Of a DNA stretch of 64,000 nucleotides, positions 1-7,217 are shown one piece after another. Within the stretch, counting starts at the first letter, position 1; each line of letters opens with the position of its first letter. Source of the DNA: Amaricoccus sp003258405 (lineage in GTDB: Bacteria; Pseudomonadota; Alphaproteobacteria; Rhodobacterales; Rhodobacteraceae). The position numbers and the translations under genes are program-made. A model generated the notes under the pieces. The model saw only the letters and a list, made by a program, of their open reading frames with translations. It made no database searches and was not told the DNA's origin. The stretch lies in NCBI RefSeq assembly GCF_043226085.1, contig NZ_CP171225.1, positions 3,844,001 to 3,908,000 on the forward strand, in the 5' to 3' direction.

Positions 1-2
1 TC

Positions 3-668
3 CGCTGCCTCGTGGACGACAACATCCCGATGAACGAGGGGGTGATGAAGCCGCTGGAGGTCATCGTGCCGCAGCGCTCGATGCTTGCGCCGGAATATCC
101 CGCAGCGGTGATCGCGGGCAATGTGGAGACCAGCCAGGCTGTGACCTCGGCGCTCTTTCTCGCGCTGGGCGTGCAGGCGGCGGCGCAATCGACCATGAAC
201 AACACCACCTGGGGTAACGGACGCTACCAGTATTACGAGACGATCTGCGGCGGGACGGGGGCGGGCCGGCTGTCGGATGGCTCGGGTTTCCACGGGACGA
301 GCGGTGTGCACAGCCATATGACCAACTCGCGGCTGACCGACCCGGAAGTGCTCGAATGGCGCTTTCCCGTCGTGCTCGACGAGTTCTCGATCCGGGAGGG
401 TACCGGCGGGGGCGGGCAGTTCCATGGCGGGAATGGCGTGACGCGACGGATCCGCTTCCTCGAGCCGATGACGGTGGCAATCCTCTCGGGGCACCGGCGC
501 GTGCCTCCGCCGGGGCTTGAGGGCGGCGCTCCGGGGGGCTGTGGCCGGACCCGCGTGGTGCGCGCCCGAGGCGCTGTCGATGAACTCGCCAGCGCGGATC
601 AGACCGAGGTCGCCGCGGGCGATGTCTACTGGCTCGAAACCCCGGGGGGCGGTGGTTATGGCAACTGA
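3..668 (+). CDS. Hydantoinase B/5-oxoprolinase family protein, C-terminal part (5' truncated)
   Basis: The reading frame is open to the left edge, so only the last ~222 residues are present. The sequence has the family's typical DDNIPMNEG stretch near its start, a GGTGAG segment, and a glycine-rich tail ending GGGGYGN, all characteristic of the HyuB/oxoprolinase C-terminus. Members are ATP-dependent ring-opening hydrolases (N-methylhydantoin, 5-oxoproline) and normally pair with a HyuA-type subunit, which would lie outside the window. The stop codon overlaps the start of the next gene by 11 bases, so the two are probably co-translated. The substrate cannot be deduced. Confidence 0.9.
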   Translation, partial: RCLVDDNIPMNEGVMKPLEVIVPQRSMLAPEYPAAVIAGNVETSQAVTSALFLALGVQAAAQSTMNNTTWGNGRYQYYETICGGTGAGRLSDGSGFHGTSGVHSHMTNSRLTDPEVLEWRFPVVLDEFSIREGTGGGGQFHGGNGVTRRIRFLEPMTVAILSGHRRVPPPGLEGGAPGGCGRTRVVRARGAVDELASADQTEVAAGDVYWLETPGGGGYGN

Positions 669-1233
669 GTTCACCTGGCTCAATCCTCCACCGGTCTGGT
701 CGGGCGACGCAGCAGCACTTTCGCTGGAGACGGGCGAGACGACCGATTTCTGGCGGGAGACGTTCTATGGCTTTGTGCGGGACAGTGGTCACGCCTGGCT
801 TGCACCGGTGAAGGGGGATTTTACCGCCCGCCTCGCTGTGACTGGCCGCTATTCGGCGCTCTACGATCAGGCCGGGATGATGCTGCGGTGCGGAGAGACA
901 TGCTGGATCAAGGCGGGTATCGAATTCACCGACGGGCTCATGCATTTCAGCACCGTGGTCAGCGCGCCTCGCTCCGACTGGTCGGTGATCCCGTTGCCCG
1001 AGGCCACGCCCGAGACGGTGGTCGGGGTGCGGATCACCCGGCATGGCGATGCAGTGCGGGTGCAGTATTCACTGGACGGTGGAGCCTGGCGGATGGCGCG
1101 ACTTTGCCCCTTTCCGGAGGGACCGGCCGAGGTCGGACCGATGGCCTGCTCGCCAACGCGGGCCGGGTTTGTCGCGCACTTCAAGGATGTCGCAATCGGG
1201 CCACCAATCGCGCGTGACTTGCATGAGTCGTGA
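658..1233 (+). CDS. DUF1349 (concanavalin A-like) domain protein
   Basis: A 191-residue protein resembling the DUF1349 family, a jelly-roll beta-sandwich of unknown biochemical role. Seen: an N-terminal FTWLNPP segment, then alternating beta-strand-like stretches with several tryptophans and a DQAGMMLR motif typical of the family. No signal peptide is evident. I chose the ATG at 658 because upstream in-frame codons lie inside the preceding hydantoinase gene and encode low-complexity residues. The 11-base overlap with that gene suggests translational coupling and a shared function, possibly binding of a sugar-like or cyclic amide ligand; that is inference. Confidence 0.7.
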   Translation: MATEFTWLNPPPVWSGDAAALSLETGETTDFWRETFYGFVRDSGHAWLAPVKGDFTARLAVTGRYSALYDQAGMMLRCGETCWIKAGIEFTDGLMHFSTVVSAPRSDWSVIPLPEATPETVVGVRITRHGDAVRVQYSLDGGAWRMARLCPFPEGPAEVGPMACSPTRAGFVAHFKDVAIGPPIARDLHES

Positions 1234-1383
1234 GGCCTCACGCTGGCTGGGGCTACGTGCGCCGGGCAGATGCGCCAACGGTGTGTCGCCGATGCCGCGA
1301 CAATAAACCGACGAAACTTGTTGGTTTTATTCCGCGATGGCTTACATTTGCTGCAAACGCGAATGCAGAGGATTTCGACCGCC

Positions 1384-1992
1384 ATGACCAAGATCTCAGC
1401 CATCGAGACACGCAACGCCGAAAACGCGGTTGCCCCGCTCTTCCTCGAGCGCTGGTCGCCGCGTGCCTTCGACGGAACCGCCCTGCCTGAAGACAAGCTC
1501 CTTACCATTCTGGAGGCGGCGCATTGGGCGCCTTCTGCCTTCAATTTTCAGCCTTGGCGCTTCGTCTACGCCGTAAAGGGGACGCCGGAATTCGACCGGC
1601 TGCTCGGCTTGCTCAACGATTTCAATCAGAGCTGGGCGAAGGCCGCCGGAGCACTGGTCTTCATCCTTTCGAAAACCCATGCCGCGGCGCCCGGATCGAG
1701 CGAGGAACAGCCGATCTACAGCCATTCCTTCGATGCCGGCGCGGCCTGGGGGTTGCTGTCGCTCCAGGCGCAGCTGCTGGGTTACCACGTGCATGGCATG
1801 ACCGGCATCCATTTCGACCGTATCCCTGAGGTGCTAGGGGTGCCCGAGGGCTTCCGCGTCGAGGCCGGGGTCGCGATCGGCAAGCTCGGCGACAAGGCAC
1901 AGCTTCCCGAGGCGCTGCAGGCGCGCGAAGTTCCGAGCCCGCGGCGCCCGCTCGCCGAAGTGGCATTCAAGGGCGCCTTTCCAACCGCCTGA
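1384..1992 (+). CDS. Nitroreductase family protein
   Basis: A 202-residue FMN-dependent nitroreductase-like oxidoreductase. Seen: RWSPRAFDG near residue 20 (the S/R-R-F region that contacts FMN phosphate), the EAAHWAPSAFNFQPWRF block near residues 42-58 (family signature APS..N.QPWRF), and the C-terminal GVAIGKLGD stretch. Such enzymes are cytoplasmic dimers using NAD(P)H to reduce nitro compounds, quinones or enones; the physiological substrate is unknown. The ATG at 1384 is preceded by a purine-rich AGAGGA. Upstream, around 1307-1332, is an imperfect inverted repeat with AAACC and GGTTT arms, which could be a regulator site. Confidence 0.85.
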   Translation: MTKISAIETRNAENAVAPLFLERWSPRAFDGTALPEDKLLTILEAAHWAPSAFNFQPWRFVYAVKGTPEFDRLLGLLNDFNQSWAKAAGALVFILSKTHAAAPGSSEEQPIYSHSFDAGAAWGLLSLQAQLLGYHVHGMTGIHFDRIPEVLGVPEGFRVEAGVAIGKLGDKAQLPEALQAREVPSPRRPLAEVAFKGAFPTA

Positions 1993-2032
1993 CATGGTTG
2001 CGGCGGGCGTGGCAGCGGGGCAGAGTGGGGGT

Positions 2033-2326
2033 ATGTCAGAGCACCGCCCCACCGTCACCATCACGTATTGCAGCCTTTGCAACTGGCTCCTGCGTTCGGC
2101 CTGGATGGCGCAGGAGCTCCTCTCGACCTTCTCCGAAGAGCTTGGCGCGGTGACACTCGTGCCAGGCACCGGCGGGATCTTCGAGATCCGCATCGATGGC
2201 GAGCTGATCTGGGAACGCAAGCGTGACGGCGGATTTCCGGATGTGAAAAGGCTCAAGCAGATGGTGCGTGACCGGGTGTCGCCCGAGCGTGACCTTGGCC
2301 ATGTCGATCGCCAAGGGACACCGTGA
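2033..2326 (+). CDS. SelT/SelW/SelH (Rdx) family thioredoxin-like protein
   Basis: A 97-residue small protein of the Rdx family. The N-terminus has the beta-strand VTITYCSLCNW with a C-x-x-C pair, the redox motif that is C-x-x-U in animal selenoprotein W. It ends with the family's typical FPDVKRLKQMVRD helix region. Bacterial members are thought to be thiol redox proteins but are poorly characterised. It begins 40 bases after the nitroreductase on the same strand, so the two may be co-expressed. An ATG at 1994 in frame would add 13 residues; I chose 2033 because the extension is low-complexity and the core domain starts right after this Met. Confidence 0.8.
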   Translation: MSEHRPTVTITYCSLCNWLLRSAWMAQELLSTFSEELGAVTLVPGTGGIFEIRIDGELIWERKRDGGFPDVKRLKQMVRDRVSPERDLGHVDRQGTP

Positions 2327-2377
2327 AGCCTGTCTTGCGTTTGCGCGAGATCAAGGCTGCAAAGGTTCACGCCTGCC

Positions 2378-2385
2378 ATGGTTAA
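2378..2385 (-). promoter_or_regulatory. CtrA-type half-site TTAACCAT (candidate)
   Basis: On the minus strand these eight bases read TTAACCAT, the half-site recognised by the cell-cycle regulator CtrA in alphaproteobacteria. It lies 36 bases before the small gene at 2421. A single half-site can occur by chance, so this is only a candidate. Confidence 0.25.
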
Positions 2386-2420
2386 CGCATGATTTTGATC
2401 TGGTGAGAAGGATTTCCAAG

Positions 2421-2654
2421 ATGCGCGAACATCCTGTTGCCGAACACACGCTGGCCCGGCTCGCCCGCGCCCCGCATGCCTTCAACGGGTGGCTCAACCG
2501 CAAGACCCGGATACTGGCCGATTCCTTCGTTCAGGAGGTTCCGCCGTCGCTTGCGGTCTGCGAGTTCGACTGCGCTGAGACTGAGTGTTCACTCGGCGAA
2601 TGGCTGGTCTGTGCCCGGCGCTTGCAGGGCAAGGCCGAACTCGCTCGCCACTAG
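2421..2654 (+). CDS. Small hypothetical protein (77 aa)
   Basis: A 77-residue protein I do not recognise. It is soluble, moderately charged, and has three cysteines in its second half (VCEFDCAETEC). The ATG at 2421 follows a good ribosome site (GAGAAGGA), which favours it over longer in-frame starts lying inside the preceding gene. It is separated from the SelW-like gene by 94 bases and followed by a hairpin terminator. Being small, it could be a false call, but the ribosome site and the protein-like composition support it. Confidence 0.6.
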   Translation: MREHPVAEHTLARLARAPHAFNGWLNRKTRILADSFVQEVPPSLAVCEFDCAETECSLGEWLVCARRLQGKAELARH

Positions 2655-2711
2655 AGCGAAAGCAGTTCGAACTCAGGATTTTGCTCTCACACCAAGGATA
2701 AACCGAAACCA

Positions 2712-2736
2712 CGCGCCCGCGGGGCGTGCGGGCGCG
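2712..2736. terminator. GC-rich hairpin between convergent genes
   Basis: A 9-bp perfect inverted repeat, CGCGCCCGC and GCGGGCGCG, with a 7-base loop lies between the convergent genes ending at 2654 and 2766. There is no clear T-tract, so its strength as an intrinsic terminator is uncertain. Confidence 0.5.
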
Positions 2737-2765
2737 CGTGAGGTCAGCGGTGGTTTCCAGTCGGA

Positions 2766-3917
2766 TCAACCGCCGACATAGGGCGTTGGATCGACGCTCG
2801 TTGTGCCGCGGAAGACATCGAACTGGAGTTCCGGCTTGTCGCGCGGTGCGACCTTGCCGATTACCTGACCTGCCCGCACGTTCTGTCCCTTGGTGACATC
2901 CACATCGGAGAGCGTACTGTAGGTCGTCATCAGGTCGTCGCGATGCCGGATCAAAACGATCGTGCCGATGCCGCCTAGTTCCTCCGAGATCAACGCAACC
3001 TCGCCATCGGCTGCGGCGCGTACGGGCGTACCGGCCGGGACCGAGTAGCCGACGCCATTCGGGTTCGAGCTGTTGTAGCCGCGGGTGATCTTGGCCGAGA
3101 CAGGCGCATCAAGCTTGCCGCCGGCCGGGGTGCGATACTGGGCAAGATCGGGAGAAGTCGGGTCGGCCGCTTCGGTGATGTCGTCGGGCAGCGGCGTCGC
3201 CGCGATCGCGGGCGCGGCGACATCCGTCGGCTGGCCGGGCTGGGTGTCGGCTGCGCCGGAGATCCGATTCGCGTCACTCACGATCGGGATCAGCAGCTCC
3301 TGGTTCTCGCGCACGGCGAGATCCGGGCCGAGCCCATTCCAAGAGGCGAGTGCGGTGACCGAGACACCATAGAGACGCGCGATCGAATAGGCGGTCTCTC
3401 CCGCTTCCACCCGGTGCCGGATCGGGTCGATCAGAGGCTGGGTCTGGCCGTTCTGGAACGGGCTGCTCTGGGGAGAGGTGTTCCCCGTCGCAGAGGCACC
3501 ATCGATGGCGGCGGCCGCCCCCTCGGGGCTCCAGAGCGGTTCGGTGCTTACCTCGCCGGTGCCGAAGCCGCCGGAATCGGGCGGGCGTGCCACGCTTTGC
3601 GGCAGGAGCAGGACTTCGCCGCTCCGGAGCCGGTAATCGCCGGGCAACGCGTTTAGCCGAGCCAGTTCAGCGCTCGTCGTGCCAACGCGGCTTGCAACCG
3701 TATCGAGCGTATCGCCATCGCGCGCGACGGCGACCTGATAGGTGGCGTAGGTGATGACCCCGCGCGAATCCGGGGAAAGATTTGGGACCGCCTGCTGTCC
3801 GCCACCGCCGGCGCCGGGCGCGGTACAGGCCGCGAGCAACGCGCAGAAGGCGGAGGATATCAGGAGCGGGCGGAGGGTCCGGATGCGCCCATTGGGCAAG
3901 CCGCGGCGCGAAACCAT
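2766..3917 (-). CDS. nlpD: NlpD-like LysM/degenerate M23 (LytM) lipoprotein
   Basis: A 383-residue envelope protein. The N-terminal signal ends in a lipobox (LLAAC), so it is probably a lipoprotein. Two LysM peptidoglycan-binding domains follow (about residues 60-107 and 168-213), then a proline-rich linker and a C-terminal LytM/M23 domain from about residue 275. The metal-binding motifs of active M23 peptidases are absent: the HxxxD region reads GVGYSV and the usual HLHFE reads ELQFDV. This matches E. coli NlpD and EnvC, which activate cell-wall amidases instead of cutting peptidoglycan. It is the last gene of surE-pcm-nlpD. The ATG at 3917 sits 7 bases after GGGAG; a GTG lies one codon upstream. 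Confidence 0.88.
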   Translation of the reverse strand: MVSRRGLPNGRIRTLRPLLISSAFCALLAACTAPGAGGGGQQAVPNLSPDSRGVITYATYQVAVARDGDTLDTVASRVGTTSAELARLNALPGDYRLRSGEVLLLPQSVARPPDSGGFGTGEVSTEPLWSPEGAAAAIDGASATGNTSPQSSPFQNGQTQPLIDPIRHRVEAGETAYSIARLYGVSVTALASWNGLGPDLAVRENQELLIPIVSDANRISGAADTQPGQPTDVAAPAIAATPLPDDITEAADPTSPDLAQYRTPAGGKLDAPVSAKITRGYNSSNPNGVGYSVPAGTPVRAAADGEVALISEELGGIGTIVLIRHRDDLMTTYSTLSDVDVTKGQNVRAGQVIGKVAPRDKPELQFDVFRGTTSVDPTPYVGG

Positions 3918-3947
3918 CACAATTCTCCCATATTTCGGTGGTTTCGG

Positions 3948-4595
3948 CTAGTCCAATACATCATGTGCTATGCCTTCGACAAGGGGAACGAAGCGGACGG
4001 GTCCGAGCTCGGTGTATTCCAGCCCATGCTCGGTCTTGGAGACCTTGATGAGCGTCTGGACCGAGTGGCTCTGACCCACGGGCAGGACCATGATGCCGCC
4101 GGGGCGGAGCTGATCGAGCAGGATCTGTGGCGGATCCTCAGCGGCGGCGGTCACGATGATGCGATCGAACGGCACTTGCTCGGGAAGGCCGAGCGAACCG
4201 TCGCCGTGAACCACGGTGATGTTGTGGAGCCCCAGCCGGTGCAGCAGCTCCTTCGAGCGGCGGGCCAGGCGCCGGTGCCGCTCGATTGTGTAGACCCGGC
4301 GCGCGAGCCGGGCGAGTATCGCAGCCTGATAGCCCGAGCCGGTGCCGATCTCGAGCACCTTGCAGCGGCGGTTGAGATCGAGCGCCTGGGTCATCAGCGC
4401 AACCACCGACGGCTGGCTGATGGTCTGGCCGCAGGAGATCGGCAGCGGCGTATCCTCATGGGAACGTTCCTCGAAGATGCCTTCGAGGAAGTCCTTGCGC
4501 GGCACGGATTCCATTGCCTTGAGCACATCGGCATTCGTGATTCCATGCGACCGCAAGGCGAAGACGAACTGCATCTGGCGCTCGATGTCGTCCAT
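3948..4595 (-). CDS. pcm: Protein-L-isoaspartate O-methyltransferase
   Basis: A 215-residue cytoplasmic repair enzyme that methylates isoaspartyl residues in damaged proteins using S-adenosylmethionine. The family motifs are clear: GQTISQPSVVALMTQAL near the middle, VLEIGTGSGYQAAILA as the SAM-binding motif I, and the PFDRIIVTAAAEDPP stretch. The ATG at 4595 lies 13 bases after the surE stop codon, and nlpD follows 30 bases after its stop, so surE-pcm-nlpD look like one operon, as in many proteobacteria. rpoS, which follows in gammaproteobacteria, is absent here. Confidence 0.95.
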   Translation of the reverse strand: MDDIERQMQFVFALRSHGITNADVLKAMESVPRKDFLEGIFEERSHEDTPLPISCGQTISQPSVVALMTQALDLNRRCKVLEIGTGSGYQAAILARLARRVYTIERHRRLARRSKELLHRLGLHNITVVHGDGSLGLPEQVPFDRIIVTAAAEDPPQILLDQLRPGGIMVLPVGQSHSVQTLIKVSKTEHGLEYTELGPVRFVPLVEGIAHDVLD

Positions 4596-4608
4596 GGAAC
4601 TCCCGGTC

Positions 4609-5394
4609 CTACTGCAGAAGCTCCGCGAGCGGGGCGACCATCTCGTGCACCGTGAGATCGGCGCTGAGCGGGGTGACGGTGACATGCCCGGCGTGGCAGT
4701 CATGGGAATCCGAGCCCGGCGCGGTGCCGTTGTTGCCTTCGCCATGGGTGAGCCAGAGATAGAGCCGCCCGTTGGGCGCGCGTTGCGGCTGCACCCCGAA
4801 GGTCGGATTGAGCCGCGAGCCCTGGTGCGTGGCCCGGACCCCCTTCACCTCTGCGGCGGGAAGTGCAGGGAAGTTCACGTTGTAGAAGAGGTTGTAGCCT
4901 TCGCGCTGCCATGGCGCCTTTTCGAGCAGCCGCCGGATCACCGGCACGGCATGTTCGGCGGCGGCCTCGAAGGCGCCGAGCCCGTGAGCCGAATTGGGGC
5001 CGTAATACTGCGAGAGCGCGACTGAACGGTAGCCGTGGAGCGCAGCCTCGAGCGCGCCGCCGATCGTGCCGGAATAGAGCGTGTCCTCGGCGACGTTATG
5101 GCCGCGGTTCACCCCAGAAAGCACGAGATCGGGCGGGTTGTCGCGCAGGATTTCTCCAAGGCCCGCAAGCACGCAGTCGGCGGGCGAGCCCTCGACGGCA
5201 AAGCGGCGCTCCTCGAGCTTTTCAAGCCGCATCGGGCGGATGTAGGAAACGCAATGCGAGACGCCCGACTGTTCAAAGGCCGGTGCGACAACCCAGACCT
5301 CGCCCTCGGGCCCGGCCAGCTCCGCCGCGATCGCCTCGGCGATCTTCAGGCCGGGCGCGGTGATGCCGTCATCGTTGGTGATGAGAATGCGCAT
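4609..5394 (-). CDS. surE: 5'/3'-nucleotidase SurE
   Basis: A 261-residue metal-dependent nucleoside monophosphate phosphatase, usual family length. The N-terminal MRILITNDDG holds the Asp pair of the metal site. The stretches GVSHCVSY, GSPADCV and SGVNRGHN then TLYSGTIGGALEA are the conserved active-site and substrate segments. SurE is a survival and stress protein of the cytoplasm. It is the first gene of the leftward surE-pcm-nlpD run. The short gap to tpsB upstream contains a hairpin, so surE probably has its own promoter within 5395-5510. Confidence 0.96.
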   Translation of the reverse strand: MRILITNDDGITAPGLKIAEAIAAELAGPEGEVWVVAPAFEQSGVSHCVSYIRPMRLEKLEERRFAVEGSPADCVLAGLGEILRDNPPDLVLSGVNRGHNVAEDTLYSGTIGGALEAALHGYRSVALSQYYGPNSAHGLGAFEAAAEHAVPVIRRLLEKAPWQREGYNLFYNVNFPALPAAEVKGVRATHQGSRLNPTFGVQPQRAPNGRLYLWLTHGEGNNGTAPGSDSHDCHAGHVTVTPLSADLTVHEMVAPLAELLQ

Positions 5395-5454
5395 GTTTTC
5401 CCCTCGGAGATGTCGAGTCCTTTTAGGGGAGAGGCGTCCCTGCGTCCAGCGGCG

Positions 5455-5480
5455 GCGCCGGAGAATTCCGTATCCGGCGC
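5455..5480. terminator. Hairpin between tpsB and surE
   Basis: A 7-bp inverted repeat, GCGCCGG and CCGGCGC, with a 12-base loop lies just after the tpsB stop codon on the minus strand. It could end the tpsA-tpsB transcript; no T-run is visible. Confidence 0.4.
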
Positions 5481-5510
5481 GCTTCGGGTGGGCCGTTTCC
5501 GGCCGATGGC

Positions 5511-7217
5511 TCAGAAACGGGCGATGGCCCCGATGTAGAAGCGGGTTTCAAGGCCGGTTTGGGTCGTATCGGTTGCCGTGCCTTCGAGCTGACGGGCGAC
5601 CTCGGGCGTCAGCGTGAGCCAGGGGCGGACGTCGATCCGGGCGCCGAAACCCCAGGAGGCGAGGGTTTCCACCTGTTCGCCATCGCGGGCGAGGCTGCGG
5701 TCCCAGGCGCGGCCGTAATCGCCGTAGACATAGAGCTCGGCGCTCTGCACCGCATCGCGCAGCCGTTCGGGGGCAATCTCGCGACGCAGTTCCAGCCGCG
5801 TGCCGAAGCCTGAGTCGCCAGAGGTATTTCCCGGTGCGAAACCACGGCCGATCGTGCTGTCGCCGAGGCTGAAGCGTTCGGTGGTGGGCAGGACGTCAGC
5901 GGCAATCTGGCCGGTGGCCTCTCCGTAGATCGCCCAGCCGCCGTTGCCAAGACGCTGGAGCCGGGAGAGGGTTAGGTCGGCGAGGAGGAAGTCCGGTACA
6001 CCGGCCGCCGGCCCATCGGCACCCACCGTCGCGCCACCGATGTCGAGCCCCTTGCGAACGGTTGCGTCGACCAGCGTCACGCCGCCGAAACGGTCGGCGA
6101 CATCCCAGGTCAGACGTGCGTCGAGCACCCAGAGCCTGTCGGTCTGCTCCGATTCCACATCGGCAAAGTCGGTGATGCCCCGGCTTTCCTGAAATCCGAG
6201 CCCGGCGCGGCCGAAGAGGTTCTGCGACCGGGTCCGGATAAAGGGCACGATCAGGCCTGCATGGAGGTTCGTCTCGTCCTGCACGAGCGAAAGCCCGTCG
6301 GGCGAGCCGCTTTTCGCGAGGTCGGGATCTGCGCGCGAAAAGTCGGCATGGAGCTCGAGCCGTCCGCCGTCAAGCACCGAACCGGCGAGGGATGCGAGCG
6401 GCTTGTCGAGCGTTGCCGCGGCAAAGAGCATTGAGGCATCGCTCGGCGCAACGGCAATCAGTGTATCGATGCGTTCGTCGAGCCCGAGGAGGTTATAGCT
6501 CCGGCTGCCCGCACCCAGCGTCCAGGCGCCGTAGAGGCGGGAGCCGCGGTTGTCGACGGTGGCGAAGTAGGAGGTGGGCTCGACGGCGGCGGAGACCCCG
6601 AGATTGGCGGCACCGAAGGTGACCGGGGCCGGTTCGAGCACGGTTTCGACCTCCGCGCCGAAGGTGTCGCGCGCAAGCAGGACGCTGCGCTCGAGCGTCG
6701 TGATCCGGAGCGGACGGTCTGCGGGGACCGGTGCAAAGATCCGTTCCGTCGTGGCCTGGACGGATGAATTCTCCGCCAATACCTCAACAGTCTCGACGAA
6801 GCCCTCGACGACACGGATGCGCACGATGCCACCGCTCACGTCCTGTGCGGGCAGGACCGCCTGGGAAAGGATATAACCGCGCGCGCGATAGGCGGCGCCG
6901 ATGGCCGCCGCAACCGCCTCGAGTTCGGGCACACCAACGCGCGTGCCGATCAGCCCGGCCCAAAGCGGCGCAAGTTCTGCCTCCGAGACCGCAGTGGCGC
7001 CATCGAGCGCAATTCCCCGAAGAAGGAGCCCGCCCGTGCCCGCCGCGGGTCGGATCGCTGCAGGCGGTGCTGTCTCCTCAGGTGGCCTGACCTCGCGGGC
7101 CGGGTCCGGGCGCAGGCCGGGTTCTCGGGGCAGATAATCACGTGCCGACTGGCCGAAGCTGGCGGAGGGCAGGGTGAGGCAAAGGGCGGCCGCGAAAGCG
7201 AGACGGGTCCGGATCAT
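5511..7217 (-). CDS. TpsB-type outer-membrane transporter (ShlB/FhaC family)
   Basis: A 568-residue Omp85-superfamily protein that exports the partner TpsA through the outer membrane. A signal peptide ends at SFGQ (about residue 23). A POTRA domain follows (about 62-140, including YRARGYILSQAVLPAQ and the GIVRIRVVEGFV stretch). The rest is a beta-barrel with the SIGRGF segment matching the conserved VRGY/LRGF lid-loop motif, and a C-terminal phenylalanine, the usual barrel assembly signal. The start ATG overlaps the tpsA stop by four bases (ATGA), so the two are translationally coupled. This tpsA-then-tpsB order is less common than tpsB first. Confidence 0.93.
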   Translation of the reverse strand: MIRTRLAFAAALCLTLPSASFGQSARDYLPREPGLRPDPAREVRPPEETAPPAAIRPAAGTGGLLLRGIALDGATAVSEAELAPLWAGLIGTRVGVPELEAVAAAIGAAYRARGYILSQAVLPAQDVSGGIVRIRVVEGFVETVEVLAENSSVQATTERIFAPVPADRPLRITTLERSVLLARDTFGAEVETVLEPAPVTFGAANLGVSAAVEPTSYFATVDNRGSRLYGAWTLGAGSRSYNLLGLDERIDTLIAVAPSDASMLFAAATLDKPLASLAGSVLDGGRLELHADFSRADPDLAKSGSPDGLSLVQDETNLHAGLIVPFIRTRSQNLFGRAGLGFQESRGITDFADVESEQTDRLWVLDARLTWDVADRFGGVTLVDATVRKGLDIGGATVGADGPAAGVPDFLLADLTLSRLQRLGNGGWAIYGEATGQIAADVLPTTERFSLGDSTIGRGFAPGNTSGDSGFGTRLELRREIAPERLRDAVQSAELYVYGDYGRAWDRSLARDGEQVETLASWGFGARIDVRPWLTLTPEVARQLEGTATDTTQTGLETRFYIGAIARF

